A DNA stretch of 64,000 bases from Bradyrhizobium sp. CCBAU 051011 (lineage in GTDB: Bacteria; Pseudomonadota; Alphaproteobacteria; Rhizobiales; Xanthobacteraceae). Numbering within the stretch: the stretch's first letter is position 1; every line of letters starts with the position of its first letter. Below are positions 16,689-24,477 of the stretch, in pieces. Below the pieces are notes generated by a model. It saw only the letters and a program-made list of their open reading frames with translations. It was not told where the DNA came from and searched no databases. A program made the position numbers and the translations under genes. The DNA is taken from the NCBI RefSeq assembly GCF_009930815.1, contig NZ_CP022222.1:6862501-6926500 (forward strand), given 5' to 3'.

Positions 16689-16815
16689 GTCTCTCGCCCC
16701 TGCGCCAATATTCGATTTTTTCCAGCAACTTCAAGCTGATTTGCCCCGTCCAGCCGAGAACGCAAAAATAATCCGCTTCTCGCGCGCCCCAAATCACCCG
16801 TACAATTCCCGCCAT
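16651..16815 (-). CDS. Possible 54-aa hypothetical protein or fragment
   Basis: An ATG-started minus-strand frame with protein-like text (MAGIVRVIWGAREADYFCVL, then GWTGQISLKLLEKIEYWRRG). The frame is open further upstream, but that part is Arg/Ser-rich and looks non-coding. GGGACGGG directly before the ATG is a poor match to a ribosome binding site. It overlaps the 81-codon frame by 38 bases in a different frame, so both may be pieces of one decayed gene. Confidence 0.3.
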   Translation of the reverse strand: MAGIVRVIWGAREADYFCVLGWTGQISLKLLEKIEYWRRGERLANFNQTDSRPG

Positions 16816-17180
16816 CCCGTCCCGAGAAGAGGGGCGTTGGCCATCGTCACGAACGTTGGGACGGGTTGCGGTGGACGCGGCAGCGTCAGGCGCGCAAGGT
16901 GTTCGCAGGGCGGTTATCCGTGAGCGAACACAGCGCGCAGACGAACGACGCTTAAACGCTTTCGCTTTCTGCTTCGGCCGGCACGCACTTGGCCGGTTGA
17001 AGTCTCTGGCGAGGGAAGCTGCGTACGGCAAAACCGTGTGGTCCTGGCACCCGTGGCTGGTGTCAAGCTGGCGGAGGTTTGCAGTCGCCCAACCGGGTCA
17101 TGCGAACCGTCAATTCGTCAGCGATGGAGGCAAGAGGAATCCGTCTCCAGGGAGAGCTCGGCATAAGCCGTCAAACCATT
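16816..17180. other. Intergenic interval without recognisable gene
   Basis: A plus-strand frame of 215 codons covers this stretch but is Arg/Ala/Ser-rich and lacks a ribosome binding site or protein-like pattern. I see no supported gene here. The stretch runs directly into the structured repeats at 17181 and 17367. Confidence 0.5.
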
Positions 17181-17293
17181 GCGCAGGGAATGCCGGACTG
17201 CTCCGGCTGTACCTGTATGCTCGTGTGCGCATTTCCTTAAGTGCAACTGCACACGGGACCGCGGGTGCGGCAAGCACCCGGCATTCCCTGCGC
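17181..17293. repeat. Large nested palindromic element
   Basis: A 16-bp perfect inverted repeat (17181-17196 with 17278-17293, GCGCAGGGAATGCCGG) encloses 81 bases. Overlapping or inside it are further stems: GCCGGA/TCCGGC at 17192-17207, GTGTGC/GCACAC at about 17223-17254, and GGGTGC/GCACCC at about 17263-17279. The whole could fold as a branched, cloverleaf-like structure. It lies 167 bases beyond the 3' end of the glycosylase gene. Confidence 0.75.
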
Positions 17294-17366
17294 CCTCTCA
17301 TCTTGACGAGGGCATCAGATGCAAACCTCGGGCGAATAACGTCGCGAGAACGCGAAACTGTATCCA

Positions 17367-17440
17367 CGTCATTGCGAGCGAAGCAATCCACTCTTTCTTT
17401 GCTCGGCGACATGGATTGCTTCGCTGCGCTCGCAATGACG
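17367..17440. repeat. Dispersed palindromic repeat, copy 2
   Basis: Ends CGTCATTGCGAGC and GCTCGCAATGACG with inner AAGCAATCCA and TGGATTGCTTCG. It matches the copies at 10477 and 41918. It lies 20 bases beyond the 3' end of the minus-strand glycosylase gene. Confidence 0.92.
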
Positions 17441-17460
17441 CTGAAAGAGAAACCGCGTTG

Positions 17461-18108
17461 TCAAAACCGCTTGCTCAGGAACCGCGATCCCTTCAGGCCA
17501 TAGCGCCACGGCAGATCGACTGCTTTTGTAATGCCGATCCGGACACCGACGATGGTCTCCGCCTTGCTGACGCGCGCATGCAGCGCAAACGGCGGCTGGT
17601 CCAGCGGCAGTTCGTTATGCTTGATCGTGATGCCGAGCGCCTCGCAAAGCTTGCCCGGTCCCGTGCACAGCGCGCGCGCCTCCTGCAGGCCGCGGCGGCG
17701 GCGCATGGCAGCGAGGCCATGGGTCGGCTCAAGCGCGCGGATCAGCACGGCGCTGGCCGAGCCTTCGGCCTCGCAGACGAAGTTCACGCACCAGTGGATG
17801 CCGTAGGAGCGGTAGACATAGGCAAATCCCGGCGGGCCGAACATCACCCGGTTGCGCGGCGTCGGCCCGTTGAAGGAATGCGCGGCCGGGTCGGTGTGAT
17901 GATAGGCCTCGACCTCGGTGATGATGCCGCCGACGCCGCCGACCAGCAGCGTCGCCCCGATCAGGTCGGGCGCGACCTCGTGCACGCTGCGGCCAAAAAA
18001 CGAGCGTTTCAGCGGCTTGCCGAGTCGGGGGGCGGCGCCGTCGGCAGGCTTGGGGCTTTGAACCATTTTCAGGTGAGAATCGTTCGCGGAAGGGGTGAAA
18101 TTCGTCAT
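17461..18108 (-). CDS. 3-methyladenine DNA glycosylase (AAG/MPG family)
   Basis: 215 residues from the ATG at 18108. It removes alkylated purines such as 3-methyladenine from DNA in base excision repair. Family motifs are clear: [21 protein letters not shown], with the catalytic Glu in [14 protein letters not shown], then [20 protein letters not shown] and HWCVNFVCE lining the base pocket. [11 protein letters not shown] and the C-terminal [19 protein letters not shown] close the fold. The length is normal. The ribosome binding site is weak, and an in-frame ATG at 18066 is an alternative start. It is divergent from lipA. A broken copy of its C-terminus lies at 13559-13666 in the same orientation. 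Confidence 0.92.
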   Translation of the reverse strand: MTNFTPSANDSHLKMVQSPKPADGAAPRLGKPLKRSFFGRSVHEVAPDLIGATLLVGGVGGIITEVEAYHHTDPAAHSFNGPTPRNRVMFGPPGFAYVYRSYGIHWCVNFVCEAEGSASAVLIRALEPTHGLAAMRRRRGLQEARALCTGPGKLCEALGITIKHNELPLDQPPFALHARVSKAETIVGVRIGITKAVDLPWRYGLKGSRFLSKRF

Positions 18109-18223
18109 TATCTTGCACGTTCTGCCGGGTTTCGCGAGCCGGGGGCGCGTGGTCTTCCGCAACCGGGTTGCAGCTACAGGCGACACGGATTAGCTAAGTA
18201 TTCTTGCCATTTCCGGACTTAAC

Positions 18224-19183
18224 ATGGTCGTCCTTGTCGATACCGTCTCCGCCAACCAGGTGCGCCCGCGTCACCCCGAAAAGGTGAACCGGCCGGATGC
18301 GCTGTCGCCGCCGAAGCCGGACTGGATCCGGGTGCGCGCGCCGAACACCCGCGGCTATGCCGACACCCGCAAGATCGTCAAGGAAAACGGCCTCGTCACG
18401 GTGTGCGAGGAGGCTGGCTGCCCGAATATCGGCGAGTGCTGGGACAAGAAGCACGCCACCTTCATGATCATGGGGGACACCTGCACCCGCGCTTGCGCGT
18501 TTTGCAACGTCAAGACCGGCATGCCCGGCGCACTCGACGCCGCCGAGCCGGAACATGTGGCGGAAGCGACCTTCAAGCTCGGGCTCACGCATGTCGTGGT
18601 GACTTCGGTCGATCGCGACGATCTCGCCGACGGCGGCGCCGAGCATTTTGCGCAAGTGATCCGCGCCATCCGCGCCCGTTGCCCGACCACGACGATTGAA
18701 ATTCTCACGCCTGATTTCCTCCGCAAGGAGGGCGCGCTCGAAGTGGTGGCGGCGGCAAAACCCGACGTGTTCAACCACAATCTGGAGACCGTGCCGGCGC
18801 GTTATCTCACCGTGCGGCCGGGGGCACGTTATTTCCATTCGATCCGGCTGTTGCAGCGGGTCAAGGAGATCGACCCCACGATTTTCACCAAGTCGGGCAT
18901 CATGGTCGGCCTTGGCGAGGAGCGGCACGAGGTGCTGCAGGTGATGGACGATCTGCGCTCGGCGGAGGTCGATTTTCTCACCATCGGGCAATATCTGCAG
19001 CCGACCCGCAAGCATCACGCTGTGATGCGCTACGTGACGCCGGACGAGTTCGCAGGCTACGAGAAGGTTGCCTACACCAAGGGTTTCCTCATGGTATCGG
19101 CGAGCCCGCTGACTCGCTCGTCGCACCATGCCGGCGAGGACTTTGCAAAACTGCAGGCGGCGCGCGTCGCGCGGGGCCGCTAG
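18224..19183 (+). CDS. lipA: Lipoyl synthase
   Basis: 319 residues, normal length. This radical SAM enzyme inserts two sulfurs into octanoyl groups on the E2 subunits of 2-oxoacid dehydrogenases and on glycine cleavage H protein. The auxiliary cluster cysteines are Cys61, Cys66 and Cys72 ([12 protein letters not shown]). The radical SAM cluster is Cys87-x3-Cys91-x2-Cys94 (CTRACAFC). Other conserved stretches are [15 protein letters not shown] and MVGLGEE. The C-terminal [10 protein letters not shown] contains the RSSYHA-type Ser that ligates the auxiliary cluster. It heads a likely operon with the P-loop gene (15 bases downstream) and the START-domain gene. Confidence 0.98.
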   Translation: MVVLVDTVSANQVRPRHPEKVNRPDALSPPKPDWIRVRAPNTRGYADTRKIVKENGLVTVCEEAGCPNIGECWDKKHATFMIMGDTCTRACAFCNVKTGMPGALDAAEPEHVAEATFKLGLTHVVVTSVDRDDLADGGAEHFAQVIRAIRARCPTTTIEILTPDFLRKEGALEVVAAAKPDVFNHNLETVPARYLTVRPGARYFHSIRLLQRVKEIDPTIFTKSGIMVGLGEERHEVLQVMDDLRSAEVDFLTIGQYLQPTRKHHAVMRYVTPDEFAGYEKVAYTKGFLMVSASPLTRSSHHAGEDFAKLQAARVARGR

Positions 19184-19198
19184 CCTCGGATTGAACCA

Positions 19199-19738
19199 AT
19201 GCACCGTGTTCTTGTGATGGGATCGTCGGGGTCCGGCAAATCGACATTTGCCCGGCGGCTGTCGGAGATCGCAGGCATTCCCTTCGTTTCACTGGATGCG
19301 TTGTACTGGAAACCCGGCTGGGTTCCCTCAGATAATACGGAGTTCGGGCAGCGCGTGGCCGAGGTCGTGCGTCAGCCGCAATGGGTCATCGACGGCAACT
19401 ACACCAGCAGCGGCGCGGGCGAACTGCGCCGCGAGATCAGTGACACCGTGATCTGGTTCGACCTGCCGCGCCGGAACTGCATGCTCGGCATCATGAGGCG
19501 GATCGCCGGCAGCTATGGCAAGGTCCGCCCGGAGATGGCGGAGGGTTGCCCCGAGAGGATCGACTTCGAGTTTTTTCGTTATGTCTGGACCTATCGCCAG
19601 CGACAGCGGCCGAAACTCCTAGTCTATTTTCAGGGGCTGCGTGCCGATCAATCGCTCGTCTGCTTCACCGATCGGACGCAGGCGGACGACTATCTGAAGA
19701 AAATCGCGATCAAACAGAACCGGGCGAGTATCCACTGA
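19199..19738 (+). CDS. P-loop NTPase, adenylate kinase-like/topology modulation family
   Basis: 179 residues with a Walker A motif near the start (MGSSGSGKST, residues 7-16). SLDALYWKPGW and WVIDGNYTS follow, characteristic of the small kinase-like proteins annotated as DNA topology modulation protein FlaR or AAA family ATPase. VIWFDLPRRNCMLGIMRR is the Walker B-like strand plus lid. The substrate is not known. It lies 15 bases after lipA and its TGA overlaps the ATG of the next gene (TGATG), so the three are probably co-transcribed and this gene is coupled to the START-domain gene. Confidence 0.8.
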   Translation: MHRVLVMGSSGSGKSTFARRLSEIAGIPFVSLDALYWKPGWVPSDNTEFGQRVAEVVRQPQWVIDGNYTSSGAGELRREISDTVIWFDLPRRNCMLGIMRRIAGSYGKVRPEMAEGCPERIDFEFFRYVWTYRQRQRPKLLVYFQGLRADQSLVCFTDRTQADDYLKKIAIKQNRASIH

Positions 19739-20217
19739 TGCCGCGCTTTTCCAGCAAGCGCCGGGTTCATCACACCGCGCCGCAGATGTTCGATCTGGTC
19801 GCCGATGTCGAGCGCTATCCGGAATTTGTGCCGCTGTGCCAGTCGCTGCGGGTCCGTCAGCGCACGGCGAGGCCGGACGGCACTGAAATCGTGGTGGCTG
19901 ACATGACGGTGTCGTTCAAGCTGGTGCGGGAATCCTTCACCAGCCGGGTGACGCTGGACCGGGCGAACCTGAAGATCATGGTCGAGTATTTGAAGGGCCC
20001 GTTCAGCAATCTGGAAAACCGCTGGACGTTCGAGCCGCGATCGGAAACCGACTGCGACGTCGGATTCTTCCTGTCCTACGAATTCAAGAGCCGGATGCTG
20101 GCGATGCTGATGGGGACGATGTTCGATACCGCGTTCCAGCGTTTTGCCGCCGCGTTCGAGAAGCGGGCGGACGCGGTTTACGGAAAGACGGGGGCAGGGC
20201 CAGCGAGAACCGGCTAA
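19738..20217 (+). CDS. Coenzyme Q-binding COQ10/RatA-type START (SRPBCC) protein
   Basis: 159 residues. The START fold opens with RFSSKRRVHHTAPQMFDLVA and DVERYPEFVPLCQSLRV, the well-conserved signature of COQ10/RatA proteins. NLENRWTFEP and the C-terminal helix (MLAMLMGTMFDTAFQRFAAAF) complete it. COQ10 homologues bind ubiquinone or its intermediates and help respiration; the alternative name, ribosome association toxin RatA, comes from Escherichia coli. In Rhizobiales the gene regularly follows lipA, which favours the COQ10 role. The ATG overlaps the previous stop. The 3' end overlaps the convergent GntR gene by four bases. Confidence 0.88.
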   Translation: MPRFSSKRRVHHTAPQMFDLVADVERYPEFVPLCQSLRVRQRTARPDGTEIVVADMTVSFKLVRESFTSRVTLDRANLKIMVEYLKGPFSNLENRWTFEPRSETDCDVGFFLSYEFKSRMLAMLMGTMFDTAFQRFAAAFEKRADAVYGKTGAGPARTG

Positions 20218-20945
20218 ACATCCGCTAGGTCGGCGCGATCGGCCAGGCGGCGCGCGGCCTTGTCGTAATGCTTGCGGGCCTTGTCCCGCGCGGCGGCAGC
20301 ATCGCCACGCTTGATGGCCTCGACCAGGCGGGCCTGCTCCTCGATCGCAACCGTGGCGAGCTCGGTGGCCTTGGTGTTCTTGACGGCGACCGATCGCAGC
20401 TTCTCGGCGATCTGGCCGTCGATCATCATGATGAAATTAAGGGCGTGCTCATTGTCAGCCACCTTGGCGATGGTATGGATCAGCTGGCGCTCGGCCTCGA
20501 AATGGCGCTCGGCGCCGCGTTCGCGATCGCGGATCGCCTCGCGCATCTCCTTGAGGATCGCCTCCATGCGGACAATGTCCCGGTTGGAGCGCGCCAGCGC
20601 CGCGTCGGCTGCGACCTCGATCACGACGCCGTTGCGCAGGCGCAGCAGCTTCAACAGCTCCTTGCGCTTCTGGAAACACGCAGGGCTGATCCGAAACGCC
20701 GTCCGCTCCTGCGGCTGCGCGATGAAGGCGCCGACGCCGACGCGGCTCTGGACGACGCCATCATATTTGAGCTGCGAGATCGCCTCGCGAACCACGGTCC
20801 GCGCAACCCCGAACTCGTTCGCCAGCGCCTGTTCGGACGGCAAGCGGTCGCCTGGCCGAAGCTCACCCGCGTGCAGGGCGCCAGTCAGGCTGGCGACGAT
20901 CTCCTCCGGTAATGAAGGACTCCGTTCAAGCGATTTGATTTTCAA
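20214..20945 (-). CDS. FadR-type GntR family transcriptional regulator (FCD domain)
   Basis: 243 residues. The N-terminal winged helix is typical of GntR (EEIVASLTGALHAGELRPGD, then RLPSEQALANEFGVARTVVREAISQL, about 14-59). The C-terminal FCD domain is all-helical with metal-ligand positions (EVAADAALARSNRD, HFEAERQLIHTIAKVADN). The start is TTG at 20945 with AGGA eight bases upstream; no ATG is near. Such regulators respond to organic acids and usually control the divergent gene, here the 3-hydroxyisobutyrate dehydrogenase-like gene at 21176. A TTGTCAGACAG half-palindrome sits between them. Confidence 0.92.
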   Translation of the reverse strand: MKIKSLERSPSLPEEIVASLTGALHAGELRPGDRLPSEQALANEFGVARTVVREAISQLKYDGVVQSRVGVGAFIAQPQERTAFRISPACFQKRKELLKLLRLRNGVVIEVAADAALARSNRDIVRMEAILKEMREAIRDRERGAERHFEAERQLIHTIAKVADNEHALNFIMMIDGQIAEKLRSVAVKNTKATELATVAIEEQARLVEAIKRGDAAAARDKARKHYDKAARRLADRADLADV

Positions 20946-21053
20946 ATTGATCGTCCTGCCCTGATGGCGCTGCAGCCGTTGATCCGGACACTATGGGGCA
21001 CGCCAATCCGAAGGGATATCGAAATCGAGCGGTCGGCGCAATGAACTATCAGG

Positions 21054-21064
21054 TTGTCAGACAG
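21054..21064. promoter_or_regulatory. Candidate GntR/FCD operator
   Basis: TTGTCAGACAG is a near-perfect TTGTC-N-GACAA inverted repeat in the divergent intergenic region 20946-21175. It resembles the TNGTNNNACNA consensus of FadR-type regulators with one mismatch. This is a single-site visual match only. Confidence 0.35.
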
Positions 21065-21175
21065 CTTGCCGTCGTGGTAGCCCGAAGAAAAAGCTGACGG
21101 TGCGCGGTGACGCTGCCCACACGCCAATGCCAAGAAAATTCCAAGAGAGCGCCAAAATCACAGGGAAGGCCGGAG

Positions 21176-22084
21176 ATGACATTCGAACGCGTTGGCTTTA
21201 TCGGCCTCGGTGGAATGGGACGAGGTTTGGTGAAGAACCTCGTCGCCAAGGGCGTGGCAGTCACCGCCTACGATCTCAACCCGGCCGCTGTCTCCGTTGC
21301 CCAATCGTTCGGCGCGACCGCTGCCAACGGTGTTCAGGAAATCCGCGACAATTGCCGCATCGTCATGATTTGCGTCAATGAAGCCGAGGATGTCGAGGCG
21401 CTGATGACGTGTCGCGACGGGCTGCTCGCCGGTTCCGCTGCGGGCTTCATCATCGTGGATCACACCACCGGCAGCCCGCAAATGGTTGCGAAGCTCGATC
21501 GCATGGTGCGTGCGGCCGGCGGACGCTACGCCGAAGCGCCGATGACGCGAACGCCGAAACACGCCGACATCGGCAAGGTCAACGTGCTGTTCGGCGGCGA
21601 GGGCGACCTGCTCGACGATCTCAGACCGTATTTCGAGCTCTATGCCGAGAACATCTTCCACATCGGTCCATTGGGACACGCCATCCGCCTCAAACTCATT
21701 CACAACTATATCGCCTTCGCTAATGTGGCGGCGTGGTGCGAGGGGTTTGCGCTCGCAGCAAAAGACGGGCTCGATCTCTCGCAGGTGATCCGCATCATCT
21801 CGGCCGCCGGCGGCAAGAGCGGCATGCTCGACCTCTATGGCCAGGCGACGCTCGAAGGCGACTTCACCCCGCTGATGTCGCTGGCGAACGCGCGCAAGGA
21901 TGTGCGCTATTACGCGCGCTGGCTGGAGGAGGCGGGGCTGCCTGGGTTCATGGCGGAGGCAGTGCACCAGACCTACCGGCAGGCGGCGCTGCTCGGGCAC
22001 GACGGCGAGTCCTGCACCGCCGTCATCAAGGCCTATGAGGCCGTGACCGGCGTTGAGGCGCGGGTAGAGCCGAAAGACCGGTAA
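21176..22084 (+). CDS. NAD(P)-dependent oxidoreductase, 3-hydroxyisobutyrate dehydrogenase family
   Basis: 302 residues from the ATG at 21176, which has GGGAAGG eight bases upstream. The N-terminal Rossmann fold begins ERVGFIGLGGMGRGLVKNL. The second motif is DHTTGSPQMV, and the substrate region is YAEAPMTRTPKHADIGKVNVLFGG. The catalytic Lys lies in GHAIRLKLIHNYIAF, matching the family's G-x3-K-x3-N pattern. Members oxidise beta-hydroxyacids such as 3-hydroxyisobutyrate, tartronate semialdehyde or glycerate derivatives; the specific substrate is not decided here. The divergent GntR/FCD regulator and the downstream thiamine diphosphate enzyme suggest a small catabolic unit for a hydroxyacid. 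Confidence 0.9.
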   Translation: MTFERVGFIGLGGMGRGLVKNLVAKGVAVTAYDLNPAAVSVAQSFGATAANGVQEIRDNCRIVMICVNEAEDVEALMTCRDGLLAGSAAGFIIVDHTTGSPQMVAKLDRMVRAAGGRYAEAPMTRTPKHADIGKVNVLFGGEGDLLDDLRPYFELYAENIFHIGPLGHAIRLKLIHNYIAFANVAAWCEGFALAAKDGLDLSQVIRIISAAGGKSGMLDLYGQATLEGDFTPLMSLANARKDVRYYARWLEEAGLPGFMAEAVHQTYRQAALLGHDGESCTAVIKAYEAVTGVEARVEPKDR

Positions 22085-22195
22085 AGGAACATGACCGGCG
22101 ACATATCAGATCTCGCAGGAAACCGGTTGCTGGTGCCGACGCCATTCTTTAAGCCGGGTCCAAATCCGTAAATCCCGCAACGGAAGGGCGAGCCG

Positions 22196-23869
22196 ATGGA
22201 TGGCAATCTTCGAACCGGTGGACATATTCTGATCGAGCAATTGGCCTTGCACGGCGCCGATACCGTGTTCGGCGTGCCCGGCGAGAGCTTTCTGGCCGCC
22301 CTCGACGGGATGTATCAGAGCCAGCGGGTGCGGTTCATCAACGCCCGGCATGAAGGCGGCGCGGCCATGATGGCCGATGCCTATGGCAAGCTCACGGGAA
22401 AGCCCGGCATCGTGTTCGCCACCCGCGGCCCCGGCGCCACCAATGCTTCCGCCGGCGTCCATGTCGCCTTCCAGGACTCGACCCCGTTGATCCTGCTCCT
22501 TGGCCAGGTCGGGCGCGACATGATGGAGCGCGAAGCGTTCCAGGAAATCGACTATCGACTGATGTTCGGGCCGATGGCGAAATGGGTCGCGCAGATCGAC
22601 GATGCGCGGCGGATTCCCGAATTCATCTCGCGCGCCTTCTTCACCGCGACCTCGGGCCGCCCCGGTCCGGTGGTGCTGGCGCTGCCGGAGGACATGCTCA
22701 CCGACACCGCCGAGGTGCCGGATGCGCCGCCCTATAATCCGATTCCGGTTGCGCCCGATGAGGGCGCCTTGCGGCAGTTCCATGCGCTGCTGTCTGAGGC
22801 GAAGAAGCCGTTCCTGATCGTCGGCGGCGGCGGATGGAGCGATCAGGCCCGCCGCGAGCTTGAAGCGTTTGCCGCCGCGCACGAGGTCCCGGTCGGCGTC
22901 TCGTTCCGATGCCAGGATTATTTCGACAATCTGCACCCCTGCTATGGCGGTCATGTCGGCATCGGTCTCGACGCAAAGATCGCCGAACGAATCCGCACCA
23001 GCGATCTGGTGATCGCGCTTGGTGCGAGGTTGGGGGAGGCGACCACATCCGGCTACACGCTGTTCGATGTTCCGAAGCCGAAGCAGCCGCTGGTCCATAT
23101 CTATCCCGACCCGGAAGAGATAGGCCGTGTCTATTCCCCGACGCTCGGCGTGGTCGCGAGCAGCGCGGCCTTCGCCGCTGCGATCAGGCGGCTGGAGCCG
23201 AAACATCGCTCGCGCGCCGACTACGTCAAGGCGGCGCATGCCGACTATCTCGCCTTTGCCGAGCCGACGCGGTCGCCGGGCGACGTGCAGCTTTCGCAAG
23301 TCGTGCGCGGTTTGAGTGATCGCTTGCCGCACGACACCATCATTTGCAACGGTGCCGGCAATTATGCCGTCTGGGTGCATCGGTTCTGGCGCTATCGGCA
23401 ATATCGCACCGAGCTTGCGCCGACCTCGGGCTCGATGGGATACGGCCTGCCCGCGGCCGTTGCCGCCAAGCTGCAGCATCCCGAGCGCACCGTGATCGCG
23501 TTCGCCGGCGACGGCTGCTTCCAGATGACCGGATTGGAGTTCATGACCGCGGTCGAAAACCGGCTGCCGCTGATTGTGATCGTCTGCAACAACGGCATGT
23601 ACGGCACCATCCGCATGCACCAGGAGCGGACCTATCCCGGCCGCGTTTCCGGCACCGATCTCGCCAACCCGGACTTTGCCGCACTGGCCCGCGCCTGCGG
23701 CGGTTTTGGCGCGCGTGTCGAGCGCACGGAAGACTTTGCGCGCGCTTTCGACGAAGCCGTGGCAAGCGGATTGCCGGCCATCATCGAGCTTTCGATCAGC
23801 CCGGAAGCATTGACGCCGGTGAGCTCGCTGAGCGAGACGCGCGCCAAGGCTTTGGCTGCGCAGTCCTGA
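22196..23869 (+). CDS. Thiamine diphosphate-dependent enzyme, acetolactate synthase large-subunit-like
   Basis: 557 residues with the three-domain layout of the family. The N-terminal PYR domain has the cofactor-activating Glu in NARHEGGAAMMADAYGKLTG, then ATRGPGATNASAGVHVAF. The central domain includes FLIVGGGGWSDQARRELEAF. The C-terminal PP domain has the diphosphate motif FAGDGCFQMTGLEFMTAVEN with VCNNGMYGTI. It condenses or decarboxylates 2-oxoacids. No regulatory small subunit follows, so it is likely a catabolic relative (glyoxylate carboligase or benzoylformate decarboxylase type) rather than biosynthetic IlvB; this is inference. It lies 111 bases after the dehydrogenase gene in the same direction and may share its control. 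Confidence 0.88.
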   Translation: MDGNLRTGGHILIEQLALHGADTVFGVPGESFLAALDGMYQSQRVRFINARHEGGAAMMADAYGKLTGKPGIVFATRGPGATNASAGVHVAFQDSTPLILLLGQVGRDMMEREAFQEIDYRLMFGPMAKWVAQIDDARRIPEFISRAFFTATSGRPGPVVLALPEDMLTDTAEVPDAPPYNPIPVAPDEGALRQFHALLSEAKKPFLIVGGGGWSDQARRELEAFAAAHEVPVGVSFRCQDYFDNLHPCYGGHVGIGLDAKIAERIRTSDLVIALGARLGEATTSGYTLFDVPKPKQPLVHIYPDPEEIGRVYSPTLGVVASSAAFAAAIRRLEPKHRSRADYVKAAHADYLAFAEPTRSPGDVQLSQVVRGLSDRLPHDTIICNGAGNYAVWVHRFWRYRQYRTELAPTSGSMGYGLPAAVAAKLQHPERTVIAFAGDGCFQMTGLEFMTAVENRLPLIVIVCNNGMYGTIRMHQERTYPGRVSGTDLANPDFAALARACGGFGARVERTEDFARAFDEAVASGLPAIIELSISPEALTPVSSLSETRAKALAAQS

Positions 23870-23873
23870 TCGG

Positions 23874-24476
23874 CTAGGTCCGTGTCGGCCGACGTCGCTT
23901 GACGGCGCTGCGCCGTGGCGTTCGCGCGACCCGCGGACGCAACCGGCTCATCGTCTGACGTCGCGGTTTGACCGGCGGCTGCGGTCCGCGCGCCAGTTCC
24001 ATCAGCATGCGCAGCGCTTCCACCACGGAGCGCTGGCGCACGGTGGTGCGGCCGATGGCTCCAAAACGGAATTCGCGGTGCAGGATCTTGCCGTCGCGCG
24101 ATGCGACGGCGAAATGGACGAGGCCGACCGGCTTACCCGGCGTCGCTCCGCCCGGACCCGCAATGCCGGTGATGGATACCGCGAGATCGACGCCGGCCTT
24201 CTCCAGCGCGCCGACCGCCATCGCAGTCGCGGTCTCCTTGCTGACCGCGCCAAAGGTCGTCAGCGTTGAGGCCTTGACGCCGAGCATTGCGCGCTTGGCG
24301 TCGTTTGAATAGGTGACAAAGCCGCGGTCGATGACATCCGAAGAGCCGGGAATATCGGTAAGCGCGCCCGCGACCAAGCCTCCCGTGCAGGACTCCGCGG
24401 TCGCGATCATCAGCTTTCGCATCCGGCACAAATCGAGCAGCGAGCGGGCGAGGGCGCGGGCGTCGCTGCCGCTCAT
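23874..24476 (-). CDS. CinA family protein (nicotinamide-nucleotide amidohydrolase domain)
   Basis: 200 residues. It contains only the CinA C-terminal domain: MIATAESCTGGLVAGALTDI with the nucleophile-type Ser and CTGG motif, then VSITGIAGPGGATPGKPVGL, the family signature. This domain deamidates nicotinamide mononucleotide to nicotinate mononucleotide in pyridine nucleotide salvage. The last about 35 residues are an Arg/Pro-rich basic tail (PRVARTPRRSAVKRRRPTRT), beyond the usual domain end and possibly nucleic-acid binding; that is a guess. Its ATG lies one base after the ispDF stop, so the two are co-transcribed. Confidence 0.92.
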   Translation of the reverse strand: MSGSDARALARSLLDLCRMRKLMIATAESCTGGLVAGALTDIPGSSDVIDRGFVTYSNDAKRAMLGVKASTLTTFGAVSKETATAMAVGALEKAGVDLAVSITGIAGPGGATPGKPVGLVHFAVASRDGKILHREFRFGAIGRTTVRQRSVVEALRMLMELARGPQPPVKPRRQTMSRLRPRVARTPRRSAVKRRRPTRT

Positions 24477-24477
24477 C

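Noticed and set aside
16856..17503. A 215-codon plus-strand open frame in the gap before the glycosylase gene
   Set aside because: It crosses the nested palindrome and the dispersed repeat, is Arg/Ala/Ser-rich, has no ribosome binding site and overlaps the 3' end of the glycosylase gene on the other strand.
18109..18186. Longer start of the glycosylase gene
   Set aside because: The upstream extension is Arg/Pro-rich, family homologues do not need it, and it would run close to the divergent lipA start.
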